A stretch of 64,000 nucleotides of DNA from Gigantopelta aegis (GCF_016097555.1 NC_054712.1:38397454-38461453); one strand, 5' to 3'; shown: positions 33,001-43,659, counted from the first letter of the stretch. Notes: a model not told the origin generated them from the letters alone. Program-made: numbers and translations.

Positions 33001-34654
33001 TAAATAATAATTTAAATATTGACCAATCACACTTCGCCTTTTATAACGTTATTTGGGAGCATACAAATTCTAAAAATATCTTGCGAGTCTATTTTAGTGA
33101 CCGCAGTACAGCGAACCATACCAATACGTACGGGGTGGGTTATCAGTCTTCAATTTTACATTAAAAATTATTGATTTATTTAAAAAAAAGTAATCCCAAA
33201 TCAGTCTTCAGTTTTACATTACAAATTATTTATTTTATGGCATTCATAATTCACACGAAACATGTCGTATACCCGCAGGATAATTCGGAATGTTTTCAAA
33301 TTATTTTTAAATCACTGACAGGATTCTGCAAGTAAGGTTTTGATTGGTGGACATGAGCTCCAACTGGCTGGTGTTAGATCCACATGTAATAGTGGAGGTA
33401 ATTTTAATTAGATTGTTAATTTGTTTGAACATTTGGAAATGGCGTGTTTTAGCACCATACTCTAGAAGCTGAACAACCGTATGCTTGTACTGTTATGTGC
33501 CCTCGATTTGACTTTGGATATTGGTTCACGTTGCTAAGCTACTGAAAACATGTTCGGTAAAGCATTTGGTAATACATTGACATTCCCATTCAGAATGACA
33601 AAACGTCACCTATTCATACGTCATTTGAATATCCTGTAATGACTGACAGCAATTAACGTTGCGTATACAGTGTAGACAAATACGATGTATTAAGCTTGAA
33701 ATATATGATAAAACGATTATTACCCTCGTGGTTTGGGGGTATCGTCAATATCATATATTAGGGAAACAAGTAATTTGTATTCCTAATCATTCTATGATAT
33801 ACACGATACCGAAACACTCTGGCAATAATGATGATATATATGTCACAAGTCAAATATAGGGTATTATTTATAAGGTACATTTTTTGTAATGAGCTATACT
33901 GTCACTGTGTTTTGGTATTTATGTATACTATGACATTAGGACACTGAGTAATGAACAATATTTATTTGGGTAATGATTACAGGTGGTGAATGTGGAAGAT
34001 GGTCGTGAAGTGTGGTGTGGTGCATGCATTGTGCGCTTGGGATGTGTGTAGTTTTGATGAATAAAAGCCGTGTCAACTGATGGGTTAGTCACTCTGACAA
34101 TAATTTTTGGAAGTGTATTTTAGGCTGGTACAAGAGCATGAGCAGATAAATTTATTTTATTTCGATTGTTAAATAATTCAATATAATTGTGTTGTATGAA
34201 GTTATGTTATAATTAATTTGGATTTGTTTAATTTTATATAATATGTGTACACTGTGTAAATAGAGAAATTAACCGAAGTAGAAAGTGAATTGGAGAACGT
34301 TTTGCATATAGGTGAAAGGAATGTATTAGTATTATATATATATATAAAATACATTACTTGTATGTTTTCGGAAGGCTGGAGAGCTTTCAGTGTAAACTTG
34401 CAATAGACATAATCTTGTTTGATGACTGAATGAACACGTCAGTTATCGAATGTCACCGTAGTACGTGTAATAAAGACGATATATAGACAGACACGCAAAT
34501 TGTTGGATAGATAGATAGATAGATAGATACAGGTAGATTAACATTTCGATAAGTATAGAGTTGCAAAGATTTATACACACCTTAGTGCTGCGAAAACACA
34601 AAACACAACAACTGCTAGACGCACCGTGAGCGTAACTGCTGTACTGCCAATCAT
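26851..34654 (-). CDS. Secreted PAN-like/C-type lectin protein, copy B (spliced, 4 exons)
   Basis: Exons 34581-34654, 30074-30327, 27661-27846 and 26851-27068 join with matching phases (2, 1, 1) to give 243 codons. Residues 1-24 form a signal peptide with a long hydrophobic core (RLAVVVFCVFAAL). Residues 26-108 form a PAN/apple-like module with four closely spaced cysteines (ACAREC, LYCVS, TCCLHS). Residues 111-243 form a long-form C-type lectin domain with the N-terminal cysteine pair (C112, C127), C144, EPN at 204-206, C214, WFD at 226-228, C231 and C239. EPN is the mannose-type loop motif, but WFD replaces the second Ca2+ motif WND, so sugar binding is uncertain. It is probably a secreted recognition protein. 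The introns are full of MITEs and SINEs. It is the intact member of the A-B-C array. Confidence 0.8.
27316..27590 (-). repeat. SINE A, minus strand, in copy B intron 3
   Basis: Tail ATTAATCATCGGTTATTG, body ATACCACGGCATTTGCTGTA and degraded head complement (GGGGATCGATCGCAGACC, ACCATTTGGCTAC). It lies between the two CTLD exons of lectin copy B. Confidence 0.8.
27661..27846 (-). CDS. Copy B exon 3: CTLD N-terminal half
   Basis: Encodes DCPVEDGYVQIDSLNLCIK, FDEAREICRQSYARLIV and KHSAVSNYITASP. The acceptor is TATTTGCAG before GCGACTG and the donor CCCAG/gtaatg, both phase 1. It is homologous to 7640-7813 of copy A. Confidence 0.85.
27850..28320. other. Lectin copy B intron 2, no feature
   Basis: Intronic sequence without a recognised repeat, ending at the SINE B target duplication. 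Confidence 0.5.
28332..28715 (+). repeat. SINE B, full length
   Basis: The tRNA-like head (CCGGCCTCGGTGGCGTCGTG, GGTTCGGATCCCAGTCG), the body shared with SINE A, and the tail TCGTTAAATAAAACATTTC. Bounded by an 11-bp exact target duplication, CATTAAAAGCA, at 28321-28331 and 28716-28726. Confidence 0.9.
28890..28975 (-). repeat. Isolated tRNA-like SINE head
   Basis: The reverse complement of a SINE head: GTACCGGAATGCGAACCC, TTAAACCACTACACGACAGG. It has a B-box-like core but no body or tail, so it is a fragment and not a functional tRNA. Confidence 0.5.
28980..29580. other. Lectin copy B intron, no gene recognised
   Basis: The open frame at 29184-29447 on the plus strand has no recognisable domain or splice context and lies inside the copy B intron. 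Confidence 0.4.
29586..29974 (+). mobile_element. MITE family 1, copy d
   Basis: Starts AGGGACATTCCTGAGTTTGC, ends GCAAACTCAGGAATGTCCCT, with TTAA at 29582-29585 and a degraded TTGA at 29975-29978. It lies close to the copy B PAN-like exon. Confidence 0.85.
30074..30327 (-). CDS. Copy B exon 2: PAN-like domain
   Basis: Encodes CDADFKQSNWIRNISFDDV, ACARECQQHLYCVSFSYNN, TCCLHSVKF and YLPSLGWRYYYSDP. The acceptor is TCTCTTTCAG before CTGTGATG (phase 2) and the donor is GATCCAG/gtgacc (phase 1). The cysteine pattern and WRYY end suggest a PAN/apple-type fold, a family inference. Confidence 0.8.
30757..31115 (+). repeat. Interspersed hairpin repeat E, copy 1
   Basis: Shares about 360 bp with 40738-41142 on the other strand, including TTGTACCACG, AAAATTTAGGTCAGACACGC and GGGACCGACACCAAAGCG. 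One end folds into a hairpin: GTTACATCA.CGTTTTCCGAG pairs with CTCTCGGAAAAGGATGATGT. No coding. Confidence 0.7.
31177..31565 (+). mobile_element. MITE family 1, copy e
   Basis: Starts AGGGACATTCCTGAGTTTGC, ends CTCAGGAATATCCCT, exact TTAA at 31173-31176 and 31566-31569. Confidence 0.85.
31741..31760. repeat. Poly-C tract
   Basis: A run of 20 C. Confidence 0.9.
31872..32241 (+). mobile_element. Short head-tail derivative of the I-group LINE, copy 2, doubled head
   Basis: Two consecutive copies (about 95 bp each) of the LINE 5' head (GTGCTGTAACCTCACCGTG, TTGAGAATGGCCA, TACAGCACAAATTGAAATTT) precede the LINE 3' tail. A 15-bp exact target duplication, CTAAACAAAACATGA, lies at 31857-31871 and 32242-32256. 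The head dimer shows the 5' segment can occur as a tandem unit. Confidence 0.85.
32338..32380. repeat. (CCAATA)n microsatellite
   Basis: About six 6-bp units. Confidence 0.85.
32385..32830. other. No gene recognised
   Basis: A moderately GC-rich block (32390-32520) with two overlapping minus-strand open frames, but no recognisable domain or splice structure; intronic to lectin copy B. Confidence 0.35.
32844..33415. mobile_element. MITE family 4 (Mutator-like), copy 2
   Basis: Inverted repeats of about 110 bp, starting CAATCTAATTAAAATTAGCT and including GGAGCTCATGTCCACCAATC and AACCTTACTTGCAGAATCCT. The exact 9-bp target duplication TTAATTTGT lies at 32835-32843 and 33416-33424. Confidence 0.9.
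33425..34580. other. Lectin copy B intron 1, no feature
   Basis: AT-rich intronic DNA with a short TAGA repeat at about 34507-34530. Small open frames have no recognisable domain. Confidence 0.5.
34581..34654 (-). CDS. Copy B exon 1: signal peptide
   Basis: ATG at 34654 opens MIGSTAVTLTVRLAVVV and the hydrophobic core runs to FAAL. The donor is CACTAAG/gtgtgt in phase 2, which joins to the phase-2 acceptor of the PAN-like exon to give AALSCDAD, a natural cleavage region. The 5' UTR and promoter lie above 34654 and show no clear TATA box. Confidence 0.75.
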
Positions 34655-35090
34655 TGTAATACACTCTGCAGTAATGCAACTCTTAAAGCACTACTCTACC
34701 TTTATTTTAAAAGATTGTTAATCCACGCTCCTGGAATGAAACATCTAGAGCAGTCTTGCAATATTTTCGGTCATTATATATTATTTCAGACCCATTATTT
34801 AGTTTTCAGAGTAAAATGTACGAACCAGCTACTCGCTCCAATAGATCAACCATTGAAACACTGCACAGATGAATCTAAATCCAGCAACAAGAACACAGTT
34901 CTACGTTTACTTCAAACTCAATAATTCACCAATTAAGAATTAAGTGATCCAGTAGTTATGACGTCAGTGTTCTCACTTCATGTTGAACGCTTAATGCAGA
35001 CTTTAGTAATCTTATCAGTTAAATTATTGATCTACGTTTCAACGAAGTTTTGTTGATTCAGAGAGTTAAAAACGTGTTCGGTGTTTACTG

Positions 35091-35489
35091 CATGGGCGGA
35101 TCCAAGGGGGGGGGGACCAGGGGGACGCGTCCCCCCAAACAATTGTTCAACTGCCCTCAAAATGTCCAAGTGCCCTTTTTGTTTGTAGAATTTTTTTTTT
35201 TTTTAAGTAAACAATAATTATATTGTAGATAAATGAAATCAAGATTTTCGTGTACATGCGCAAGCTTGCAGATATGTGTCTGTGTTATTGAGTCTCAATG
35301 GGGCCCCATTGAGGTTCTAACGCGAGTGACGCCAATTTACTTCATTATTGCTAGTATATTATGACGTAGAACTGTAGGAATTCATATTAATTGTAAATAT
35401 CAAAACTTGTAGTAAGGTGCCCTTTTGACGAGTCAATGTGCCCTTCTTTTTTGGCCCCCCCCTAAAAATATTTCCTGGATCCGCCCATG
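35091..35489. mobile_element. MITE family 5, complete copy
   Basis: Starts CATGGGCGGATCCAAGG and ends CTGGATCCGCCCATG, inverted termini with G/C-rich subterminal runs. Flanked by the 5-bp duplication TACTG at 35086-35090 and 35490-35494. Confidence 0.8.
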
Positions 35490-35720
35490 TACTGTGAAGA
35501 TTTAATTCAGACAGCGGTCATTCAACTTAAATGACTTTAGTTCATTTGTTTGAAATTGTCTTGATTTAGATTAAGTAAGTCTGCAAATGAAACAATGTTG
35601 ACTCCAGCGCCGGTAGATATTCACAATTGAAACGGCCTTTCAAAACTAGTTATTCCGCAATTAAAGCACTTTATCTCCTTTACAGTAAAACCCGTTTCAT
35701 CTACAATTCGGTATACCGAA

Positions 35721-36049
35721 AAATAAAATATTTCTACGATTAAACTTACATATTAAATATATTTTCTTGTTTAAAATATATCCAATGTGTTTCTGGTCGT
35801 CTCAGTATTTGTAAGAATCCCAAACTGGATTTTGTCTTCAAATAATTTCGCACGTACGAAAAAAACTATTTTAGGAAATAAAATGAAATTTAACCTAGTA
35901 CAAATATTAGAACGATCAGAAACACGTTTAATATACAGCCACTAATACTTTTATGCATAAAAATATATTTAATATGTAATAACAATCGTTAAAAATCTCT
36001 GTTAGTCGATAATATTTTTTAAAATTGCAGCAAACTCAGGAATGTACCT
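35721..36049 (-). mobile_element. MITE family 1, copy f, truncated
   Basis: Starts inside the element (ATTTCTACGATTAAACTTAC) and ends GCAAACTCAGGAATGTACCT before TTAA at 36050-36053. One terminus is missing. Confidence 0.75.
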
Positions 36050-36053
36050 TTAA

Positions 36054-36665
36054 AATCGCTCTTCTATTAGACCATCTGTGTCAACGTTTTTTTTGTTTTG
36101 TTTGAATGTGGCAGTTTCTCTAAACACACTTAATATACACATAGGTTCATTAAGTTAATTAAATATAACGCTTTTGTCATTTCTAATGTATCCATCATTA
36201 GTGTTTTTGTGAAAAAAACTATCCCAGAAAATAATTTGAATCGTTGCAGAAAAACGTTTTGTTCTCCGTTATTTTTAATGAGTAATTTTATCGTAATGAA
36301 TGGATGGATGAATGAATGGATGGATGAAAGTTTATCTAGTCTAACGACACATCATGACAAAATCCATATCGGCTGTTGCCTGTCTGACATAGGTATACGA
36401 TGAAAATCACTTTATGATTCTAAACTTATTGATATAAATTAATGAAAGACACAATGAAACATATTAACAATACATTCCTAATCAAGAAATAAAAAAATAC
36501 AAGAATAAACGGTATAGTCATCACTATAAAAACTGTGTATGGAGACGTGGTAAACAAACCAGTATTTTACGAAGTATTCCTGAAAAGAAAAACAGATTTG
36601 AAAGTAGACAGATTGGAAAGACCATGGTAGCATTGTATGGATCTGCGGTAAACAAACCAATACTG
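36054..36665. other. No gene recognised
   Basis: AT-rich, with a (GGAT/GAAT)n stretch at about 36298-36326; no domain seen. Confidence 0.4.
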
Positions 36666-36672
36666 TACCGGA

Positions 36673-36992
36673 AGGAAATGTTTTATTTAACAACGCACTC
36701 AAAACATGTCATTTACGGTTATATGGCATCGGACATATGGTTAAGGACCACACAGATATTGAGGGAGGAAACCCGCTGTCACTTCAAGGGCTACTCTTTT
36801 CCATGAGCAGCAAGAGATCTTTTATATGCACCATCCCATAGACAGGACAACACATACCACGGCCTTTGATGTACCAGTCGTGGTGCACTGGCTGGGGTGA
36901 GAAATCGCCCAATGGGTTCACCGACGGGGATCGATCCCAAACCAACCGCGCATCAAGCGAGCGCTTTACCACTGGGCTACGTTTCTCCCCAT
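36673..36992 (-). repeat. Hybrid SINE with A head and B tail, minus strand
   Basis: The tail TTTTATTTAACAACGCACTC belongs to SINE B, while the head complement (CCGCGCATCAAGCGAGCGC, CCACTGGGCTACG) is that of SINE A. Flanking ATACTGTACCG and ATATTGTACCG look like the target duplication. It shows that heads and tails recombine between these SINE families. Confidence 0.75.
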
Positions 36993-36999
36993 ATTGTAC

Positions 37000-37904
37000 C
37001 GAGTCGTCGAAAAAACCCACAAAAAACAAACAGTAACAACGAAAAACAGATTTGAAAACCATTACCACAGATGCTTATATAATTTGTTCTGAAATTTCCA
37101 AAGAGATACTGAAAAGGTTACCTATTTGCCACTCTCAATGAAACCCATGTAGTCTAGTAGATGTGAAAAAGCGTGAAATTGTGTAGTGTCTAATACTCTT
37201 TTTATATAAAAGCAGGAAAGATGCGATCCATCCACAATTATGTTTGCCATCGTGGTTCTCAAAATGGCCGCCATCAAAACAACAAAAATGCCAATATGTT
37301 GGATTCCAGGACACATAAATACTTGATTTAAGTTGTTAATCCCATGTTTTCACACACAAGGAATTCCACTGAACTGCATAAGATAATCTAACTTCACGTT
37401 TTGTATGACAAAATTAAACATGACTTATCAGAAAAGAAAATATATGGAAAATCACATATTAGCTTCTTGGCCGTTCAAACGATCTGGCCTAGGATTGATA
37501 TCCATGTCTTTTTTTAATGCTAATTTGTCTTGGCAGAAAAAAAAAACAACCAAAAAACAAAAACAAAAACAAAACAAACACCTGAGTGGGTTGTTGAAGT
37601 ATTCTTTATGTTATCTTTTCTGTCCAGTTATTTATTATGAAAAAAACCAACAAAACACAAACAAACGTAAAACATTCGTAAAAAACGTCTGATGATCAAT
37701 GAAAGCATATATGGTTTAATAATTGTACTATCTCTCTCTGTTGATTTCTTGATTTTGTTTTGTTTTTTCAGAGAGAGGAAGAGAGAGAGGGAGGGGGGGG
37801 GGGGGGGGGGAGATGCGTGCCAGGATGTATGTTGTTATATATTAGTAACAGACAAGCGTCCTTCTAACTTGATTGGAACTCTGTTACCAAAGACTTCTAA
37901 TTAC
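37000..37904. other. No gene recognised
   Basis: Contains A-rich and G-rich low-complexity stretches (about 37537-37580 and 37772-37811). No supported coding region. Confidence 0.4.
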
Positions 37905-37917
37905 TCATGCCCATGCG

Positions 37918-38102
37918 CGTGCTGTAACAGTATCTATCTGTGATATTTGTATTTTTGCACAGTTCTACACTGTTTTTATTTAAATCTTGAATTTTTATAT
38001 TGATGTTGATCATCACTTTATTTGTCTGCATTACCATAGTTTGACACCCAATAGCCGATGTATTTTTTCGTGCTGGGGTGTCGTTAAACATTCATTCATT
38101 CA
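37918..38102 (+). mobile_element. Short head-tail derivative of the I-group LINE, copy 3, minimal
   Basis: Only about 20 bp of the LINE 5' end (GCCCATGCGCGTGCTGTAAC) are joined to the 3' UTR and (CATT)n tail. The 13-bp target duplication TTCTAATTACTCA lies at 37905-37917 and 38103-38115. It is the smallest of the family, 185 bp. Confidence 0.85.
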
Positions 38103-38399
38103 TTCTAATTACTCACTAGCAATATAACCAGCAGTTACACCTACTTTATAACACGTATGTGCCTGAACCGTGTTTGGGTAAAAGGTACGTTAATAAAGTT
38201 ATCAATAACAACTACTTGGTTACCACACATACAAGATCCTATTAAACAGGGAGTCGTATTTCGAAGCTTCGTTTATATAAAATTGATTGTGGTGCCGCAA
38301 GGCTAAGATTTATGAGTAATGAATGTCATCATGTTCAGGAGGTTTTATAAACAGGGACTATTGTATTAAGTGTTATAATGTATGAGTTCAATTTACCTG

Positions 38400-39480
38400 A
38401 TAGATGTTCAAAAACATTTACGTCTTGTCATGCAGTTTGTGCATTCTGCCCATGAAGCTTTCTGTTCACAGCTTTGGACAGACAGTGTTGTAGAAGATTG
38501 TAATAGAAGATACAAATTATGCACAATAAAGATATGATGCAGCTGCAATAAAAGGTTCCAATAATTCATGCGCAATTTGAAACGTGTTTTCATGATTACT
38601 TCAATTATAAAACCTGGCAGGTTCCTCCAAGTGGACGAATATAAGATTGAGCTGTATCAGTACCAGTCAAAATACATTTCAATGCTTTCCACCAAAGCGA
38701 AGATGTACAGCACCCAATATTCCAACGCTGTGTGCATATGAGTGTACCATGTAACCTGACCTGGCACTATGTGATCATGAAAAAGCTGACAAGACTACAG
38801 TTATATGCTCTCCATTGTGCACAGAGTAGTAGTGGTCAGATCAGCTGACACTCGTGTTGTGGTCCCTACAATTGCCAAGTTTCATACTTTAGCTCTTGAT
38901 GAACCACGAATTGTCTATGACACGAAGAGAAACTATAGTTTAATGCCAATGCAGCCAGCCTAGGAGAAACAAAGGCAAAGGAACTTCAAATATTCCTTTC
39001 ACATGTGTTAGTGGGTGTGACACATCATTGTCGTTCACTAGTCAGTTTAGACTCTTAGATTTCCTTTTGGCTTAAAGCAAATTATGCGCGTTTATCTGTC
39101 CCAAATGGCTGCTTGCATAACAAATGAGAGTTTGTATCACCTTCAATGGTTCGACATAATTAATTTTGGCAAGACAAACGAAAACACTCCAGATTGTCTA
39201 GGTAAAGAAGGTATTATTTGCCAAAGTGAGGCAGCTAGATAGTTTACCTTGCACAAGAGGTGCACTTACCAAACGTACTAAGAGGGCTGCATACCAAGCC
39301 GGACATATCTCGAACCAATCAGTGGCAGCTACACACCATTTCCAGTGGCAGTCAAATCATCTATGGATCTGATTAGATGTGTCTGCAAGAAGTATGCATA
39401 TCTTTCAAATGTTTTACAGCATTGCGGCCATACACTGGACTATGTACTTGTGCAGAAATGTCTTATCATACAGACTGACT
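38400..39480 (+). pseudogene. Degraded transposon-associated coding remnant
   Basis: Broken plus-strand frames include TKRAAYQAGHISNQSV and, further on in another frame, DLIRCVCKKYAYLSNV with spaced cysteines. They resemble the cysteine-rich C-terminal end of uncharacterised proteins common in invertebrate repeats, from memory only. No intact ORF remains. The call is weak and the limits are approximate. Confidence 0.3.
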
Positions 39481-39839
39481 ATATATGGTATAATGTGGGA
39501 TAAAGGTTGAATATAATTGTCATTAACGCATAGTGTCGCATTCAGGATTCAATCCCAAATCACTACATATCTAATTCCCTAACTAGTATCCGTAACAGAG
39601 ATAAATAAAATGTATTTGCAAACAGTTTCAGTTGTTTTTGATAAGTTCGAATGAATAGATAGATTTCTGTTCTGGAACATTATGGGGTGTACTGATTCAG
39701 AAAAATCAATAATTAATTTCCCTTTACTTTTTTCCCCACAATATGTTCATTTTGAAATTATACAACAAGACTAAATACTTTCACAACAAACCTGAATCCA
39801 GCACATGGAGACTAGTGGGCAAAACCACAGAACATGGTA

Positions 39840-40100
39840 GCCAACAAGGAAATGAGCTACAGTTCATTACACCCTTTTTATTGGCAAACATATTTTACGA
39901 CAGAGCCCTTAGATATGCTTATAGTAAGCTTAGATAAATATATTTGGAAAGTTATTTGTTTAATAGCATTTATAGCAAGGGATCGTTTATATACTACGGC
40001 CTTTCATATACCAATCGTGGTGAACTGGCTTTAACAAAAAAAGCCCAACATACCCACCGACAGATCGCGCATCAGGCGATCGCTTTCCCGAGACATACAA
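39840..40100 (-). repeat. SINE A/B fragment, minus strand
   Basis: Body and head complement are degraded: AAGGGATCGTTTATATAC, CGGCCTTTCATATACCA, CGCGCATCAGGCGATCGC. The left part is too diverged to bound. Confidence 0.6.
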
Positions 40101-40119
40101 CCGAACAGTTATTATCCTA

Positions 40120-40120
<1 letters not shown>

Positions 40121-40209
<89 letters not shown>
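40121..40209. repeat. (TA)n microsatellite
   Basis: About 44 TA units, next to a SINE head. Confidence 0.95.
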
Positions 40210-40212
<3 letters not shown>

Positions 40213-40737
40213 ACTTTCCTGTTTTAAACCCCAGTAATACCAGAACGTCTGTAGTTTATATACAATACTATCAACAAAGCGTACATTAATATTTGCTAAA
40301 TTGTGTTTTAAATAGTAAGATCAAAACGAACATTTTGAAAACCTCAAACCACGCTCTAAAACAATGCTTTTGTTATTCAAATAGCTTTACGGCAGAAATA
40401 GTTTGCATTCAAAACATACACAATTACACTTCATGACATTTAGATGATGAATAATATCTGAAGACTTGGAATACCGGTTTGTTTTCATGCGAATAAAAAG
40501 CCTAAGACAACGTTCACGGAGCATGCGGAAAACATTTTAGGCACGGTTCATTGGCGTTTTAAAAACGTACTGTTTTGTTTTACTACGTTCACCATTATAG
40601 GTCCAGATAAAATGTTCTGTATGTACTGTTTTCATTTACATATTTACAAAAATTCGGAATTTGTTTCTTTATTTAAAAGGTAAGACCTATTTTTCTAGGT
40701 TCCCGGAAACGCATAATTTGTTTTAAGCCAAATATTT

Positions 40738-41142
40738 GTACCACGCTTTGGTGTCGGTCCCTTTGATTTTACCCGTGGTGTATCCCATAGTTAGACCACG
40801 GGCGTGTCTGACCTAAATTTTAGCGATTGCTGAATGGCTGAAAAAAGTTATGCCTACAGGTCACATATAGTTCAGCAGAACATTGTTTTAAAAAGTAACA
40901 CTTTCACCAACATTACTAATAAAGCTACAGTATAAATCTGTAATAGGGGCGTGGTACAAGCTAGTTACATCATCCTTTTCTGAGAGATTTGTCTAGATAG
41001 ACCACGGTTATTGCGGCCGTTGATTGACGGGTGTAATAGATCTCTGGCTACGCCCTCGATCATTACACCCGTCACTCAACAGCCGCAAAAACCGTGGTCT
41101 AACTAGACAAATCTCTCGGAAAAGGATGATGTAACTATAACA
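40738..41142 (-). repeat. Interspersed hairpin repeat E, copy 2
   Basis: Reverse complement of 30757-31115 with extra sequence that forms an inner hairpin: TTGCGGCCGTTGATTGACGG with CCGTCACTCAACAGCCGCAA. The terminal arm GTTACATCATCCTTTTC pairs with GAAAAGGATGATGTAAC. Confidence 0.7.
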
Positions 41143-41520
41143 TATATATAACACAGGCATTAAATAATAGAACAGGGCACAATATACTAGTAATAGTAGT
41201 TTTATATAACTCAATGAATAATCCAGTTAAAATTCACGCGAACCTATACAGGACCATATAGTAGGACTAATCTAATATCTAATGTGTGTATGTGATGTGT
41301 GCATGTGTGCTCCGATAGGCAACACAGTCTTGTGGATCGAGAGTATATTCTAGCGATGAGTTTTGAGAAGATTACTATTTCTTACTAATTCCAAAACAAA
41401 TTATTTATACGCTCAGACCATAGACATAGCGCATGGGTTAAAACAGTATAATACAATATAATGTAAGGAAATAACGCTGGTCATGAATTAATGTTTCCAC
41501 TGGTATATCGTTACAAAAAC

Positions 41521-41523
<3 letters not shown>

Positions 41524-41597
<74 letters not shown>

Positions 41598-41693
41598 TGT
41601 TGAATTTTTATACTGATGGTTATCATCACATTATTGTTGCATTTACCATAGTTTGACACCCAGTAGCCGATGTATTTTCCTCCTGACGGTTGT
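41524..41693 (+). repeat. (TA)n tract and truncated I-group LINE tail
   Basis: (TA)n at 41524-41594 is followed by CTGTTGAATTTTTATACTGA, CATAGTTTGACACCCAGTAG and GATGTATTTTCCTCCTG, the LINE 3' UTR. It is a 5'-truncated insertion that has lost its (CATT)n tail. Confidence 0.75.
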
Positions 41694-41699
41694 TAAAGA

Positions 41700-43240
41700 T
41701 ATATTCTATTCTATTAAACATGAACTATATTTCGTCGTCAATACATCATATTAATGTTTCTTTTATTTTATTTTATATTTGGTATATGATCTATATCTAA
41801 TCAATATGATTATGTATTTTAAAGAAAGAATACTGAAATATGTTTCAGACACATATTGTACTTATAATAATCGATGCTTTTTGACGACATTGAAAACTGT
41901 TTCAATCTTGTACATGCATATCACAATAATACCGTTCAGTCTTTTATGATAGCCACATTTTGTTGTATGGCTGAAACATAATTTATTGCATACAATATGT
42001 TTGCATTTTTTTATATAAAACTACTGACACAAGTTATCCATCGTACGAGGCCCTCTCCTATTTAAAGTATATGATAAATATAGTAAATACATAAAAATAA
42101 ACTAAGCAAAGACCGGGAATGAAACAAATATAAGAAAGAGGACAAGCGAAATTAAAGTAATGTAGTTTCTCCTTAGATGGCCCAATATTTGTTTCTGAAA
42201 TCGTTGTATTTGTTTAAGGTATTTCTGAACATAATCAGGTATTTGTTTGTTAATGTCATCATTAACATAATTCTACCAATTAGTACTGAATGCTTATTAA
42301 CTAGAACAAAAACATTTTTAAAAATTTCAAATAAGTTATCCTTGCAGTTTATACAGTTTACACTGGAAACGAATAATGGTAGCTACATGTACTCTAATAC
42401 CAATATCCGCATTTACTAAAGGAATCCGAAATAAATCCAAAATATGCAGTTTAAGTAGAAGAAGCTTACCTAAATCTAGTGTTAACTAGTTTCCTTCCGA
42501 GTTGCACTTAAATGAAATGAAGCACTTGATAACCTGCAGGTGCTACTGGGTTGTTTGTGTTTATTTGTTGTTGTTTTTTGTTTTTTGTTGGGGGGTTTTT
42601 GGGTTTTTTTTTTTTTGGGGGGGGGGGGGGGGGAGTGTTAAAGATGATATATGCTTACAATTATAATTTCTAATGGCTAGGTCAATTGTTGAACGTACAA
42701 ATCAAGAGTTTTAATAAATGTGTTCTGCCAAGCGGAATGGATATATTGTGTTTTTTGTTTGTTTTTTAATCTATAGAGGACGCGCTGTTGAACCCTGAAC
42801 GGTGTAGTTTACAAACAGGTCGGGAGTCATAGAATAATTATTTTGAATCTTGCATATAATACCTTTGTCTTCCGGCGTTCAGACAGTTACTAAACCTGTT
42901 TTCAAAAATAGCGCGTTTATTGATGGGGACATTAATAGACCTGTTATATTCTTACTACTTCAAGTCAGTTTGTTTTACGATTTTCGGCATCATATAAAAC
43001 ATCCGTCCCAAATCTCTAATGCTGGAGATATAAACTGTGTAAACATTTCCATTGGTATTTGTCGATCTAGAGAATACTTATATTCCACCAGTACAGACCA
43101 TGCATGAAACTGATGTACACATAGTATGAAGGTGATTTGTCTATTGTGCATCGTTTGTGAACGTTAGAACTAATTACAGAAGGAAAACGAATGAGAACAA
43201 GTTACTTAAAGCATGCACCGAATGAATATAAACATATATG
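41700..43240. other. No gene recognised
   Basis: Includes a T/G-rich low-complexity stretch ending in a poly-G run at 42617-42633. The open frames at 42177-42419 and 42850-43107 have no recognisable domain. Confidence 0.4.
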
Positions 43241-43259
43241 TTAAGTTATTTGAGTAATA

Positions 43260-43644
43260 ATACCGGCCTCGGTGGCGTCGTGGTTAGCCATCGGTCTACA
43301 GGCTGGTAAGTACTGGGTTCGGATCCCAGTCGAGGCATGGGGTTTTTAATCCAAATACCGACTCCAAACCCTGAGTGAGTGCTCCGCAAGGCTCAGTGTG
43401 TAGGTGTAAACCACTTGCACCGACGAGTGATCCATAACTGGTTCAACAAAGGCCATGGTTTGTGCTATCCTGCCTGTGGGAAGCGCAAATAAAAGATCCC
43501 TTGCTGCCTGTCGTAAAAAGAGTAGCATATGTGGCGACAGCGGGTTTCCTCTCAAAATCTGTGTGGTCTTTAATCATATGTCTGACGCCATATAACCGTA
43601 AATAAAATGTGTTGAGTGCGTCGTTAAATAAAACATTTCTTTCT
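43260..43644 (+). repeat. SINE B, full length
   Basis: Complete tRNA-like head, shared body and TTAAATAAAACATTTCTTTC tail. Bounded by the exact 14-bp target duplication TTATTTGAGTAATA at 43246-43259 and 43645-43658. A minus-strand open frame inside is a shadow. Confidence 0.9.
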
Positions 43645-43659
43645 TTATTTGAGTAATAT

